Source of the DNA: Deltaproteobacteria bacterium
GTDB lineage: Bacteria > Desulfobacterota > Desulfomonilia > Desulfomonilales > Desulfomonilaceae
NCBI GenBank assembly: GCA_021777225.1
Contig: JAJYDQ010000005.1
Coordinates: forward strand, 1 to 64,000
DNA: 64,000 nucleotides
Direction: 5' to 3'
In this document: positions 63,926 through 64,000 of the stretch, piece after piece
Layout: each line of letters starts with the position of its first letter
Numbering within the stretch: position 1 is the stretch's first letter
Position numbers and translations under genes: made by a program
Notes under the pieces: model-generated
The model's input: the letters and a program-made list of their open reading frames with translations, nothing else
What the model was told of the DNA's origin: nothing
The model's database searches: none

Positions 63926-64000
63926 GTCAAACCTTTCTTATTTGAAAAAGCCTGAGCATTAACTTCAGCCGTAGACAACTTTCGGGAAAGTTTCGCGGAT

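Overview
The window looks like chromosomal DNA of an anaerobic, Gram-negative, deltaproteobacterium-like organism (Thermodesulfobacteriota; a syntrophic or sulfate-reducing lineage is my guess). Grounds: outer-membrane genes (LptG, lipoprotein, ElyC-like), an acetate/acyl-CoA island, NikR, HU/IHF, several TTG/GTG starts and moderate GC. No ribosomal RNA, integrase, transposase or CRISPR array was seen, so the assignment rests on gene style only.

Layout. 1-7046: the end of a Sel1-repeat protein, then a surface-polysaccharide block (methyltransferase, secreted beta-helix protein, small secreted protein, Wzx-type flippase, glycosyltransferase). 7066-11945: a well-signalled 27-residue membrane protein, an AttH/CrtC-like secreted protein, a PDZ-less HtrA protease, a small secreted protein, a DUF218 protein and a NusG paralogue. 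11946-14498: toxin-antitoxin-like relics with a solitary MNT nucleotidyltransferase, and a CLC chloride transporter.

14726-33215 is an acetate/short-chain acyl-CoA island: actP and its DUF485 partner, a PrpE-like acyl-CoA synthetase, a DEDDh exonuclease, two paralogous cNMP-CBS-DUF294 proteins (one with a destroyed nucleotidyltransferase site), acs, an AcuC-like deacetylase, an Acs-like protein lacking its catalytic motifs, and a nucleotide-transporter-like/HEAT/cNMP fusion. The inferred logic is acetate uptake, activation, control of Acs by lysine acetylation, and several nucleotide-sensing regulators.

33341-46031: a transglycosylase-like protein without the catalytic Glu, HU/IHF, an EndoQ-type endonuclease, a candidate selenoprotein (in-frame UGA with a SECIS-like hairpin) with an ArsR regulator, NikR, an unknown protein, an S1-domain protein, three Hsp20 chaperones, a hybrid histidine kinase and a Cys/Pro-rich secreted protein.

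46379-63925 is mostly housekeeping: TPR protein, CvpA, LysM lipoprotein, tRNA-Ala, metallophosphoesterase, tRNA-Pro, tyrS, tlyA, serC-serA-purA (this SerA lacks the usual His/Glu dyad), moeA, a hydroxyacid dehydrogenase, two decayed loci, lptG and a sugar epimerase. The most interesting items are the candidate selenoprotein, the pseudoenzymes in the acyl-CoA island, the altered SerA, and the 27-residue membrane protein.
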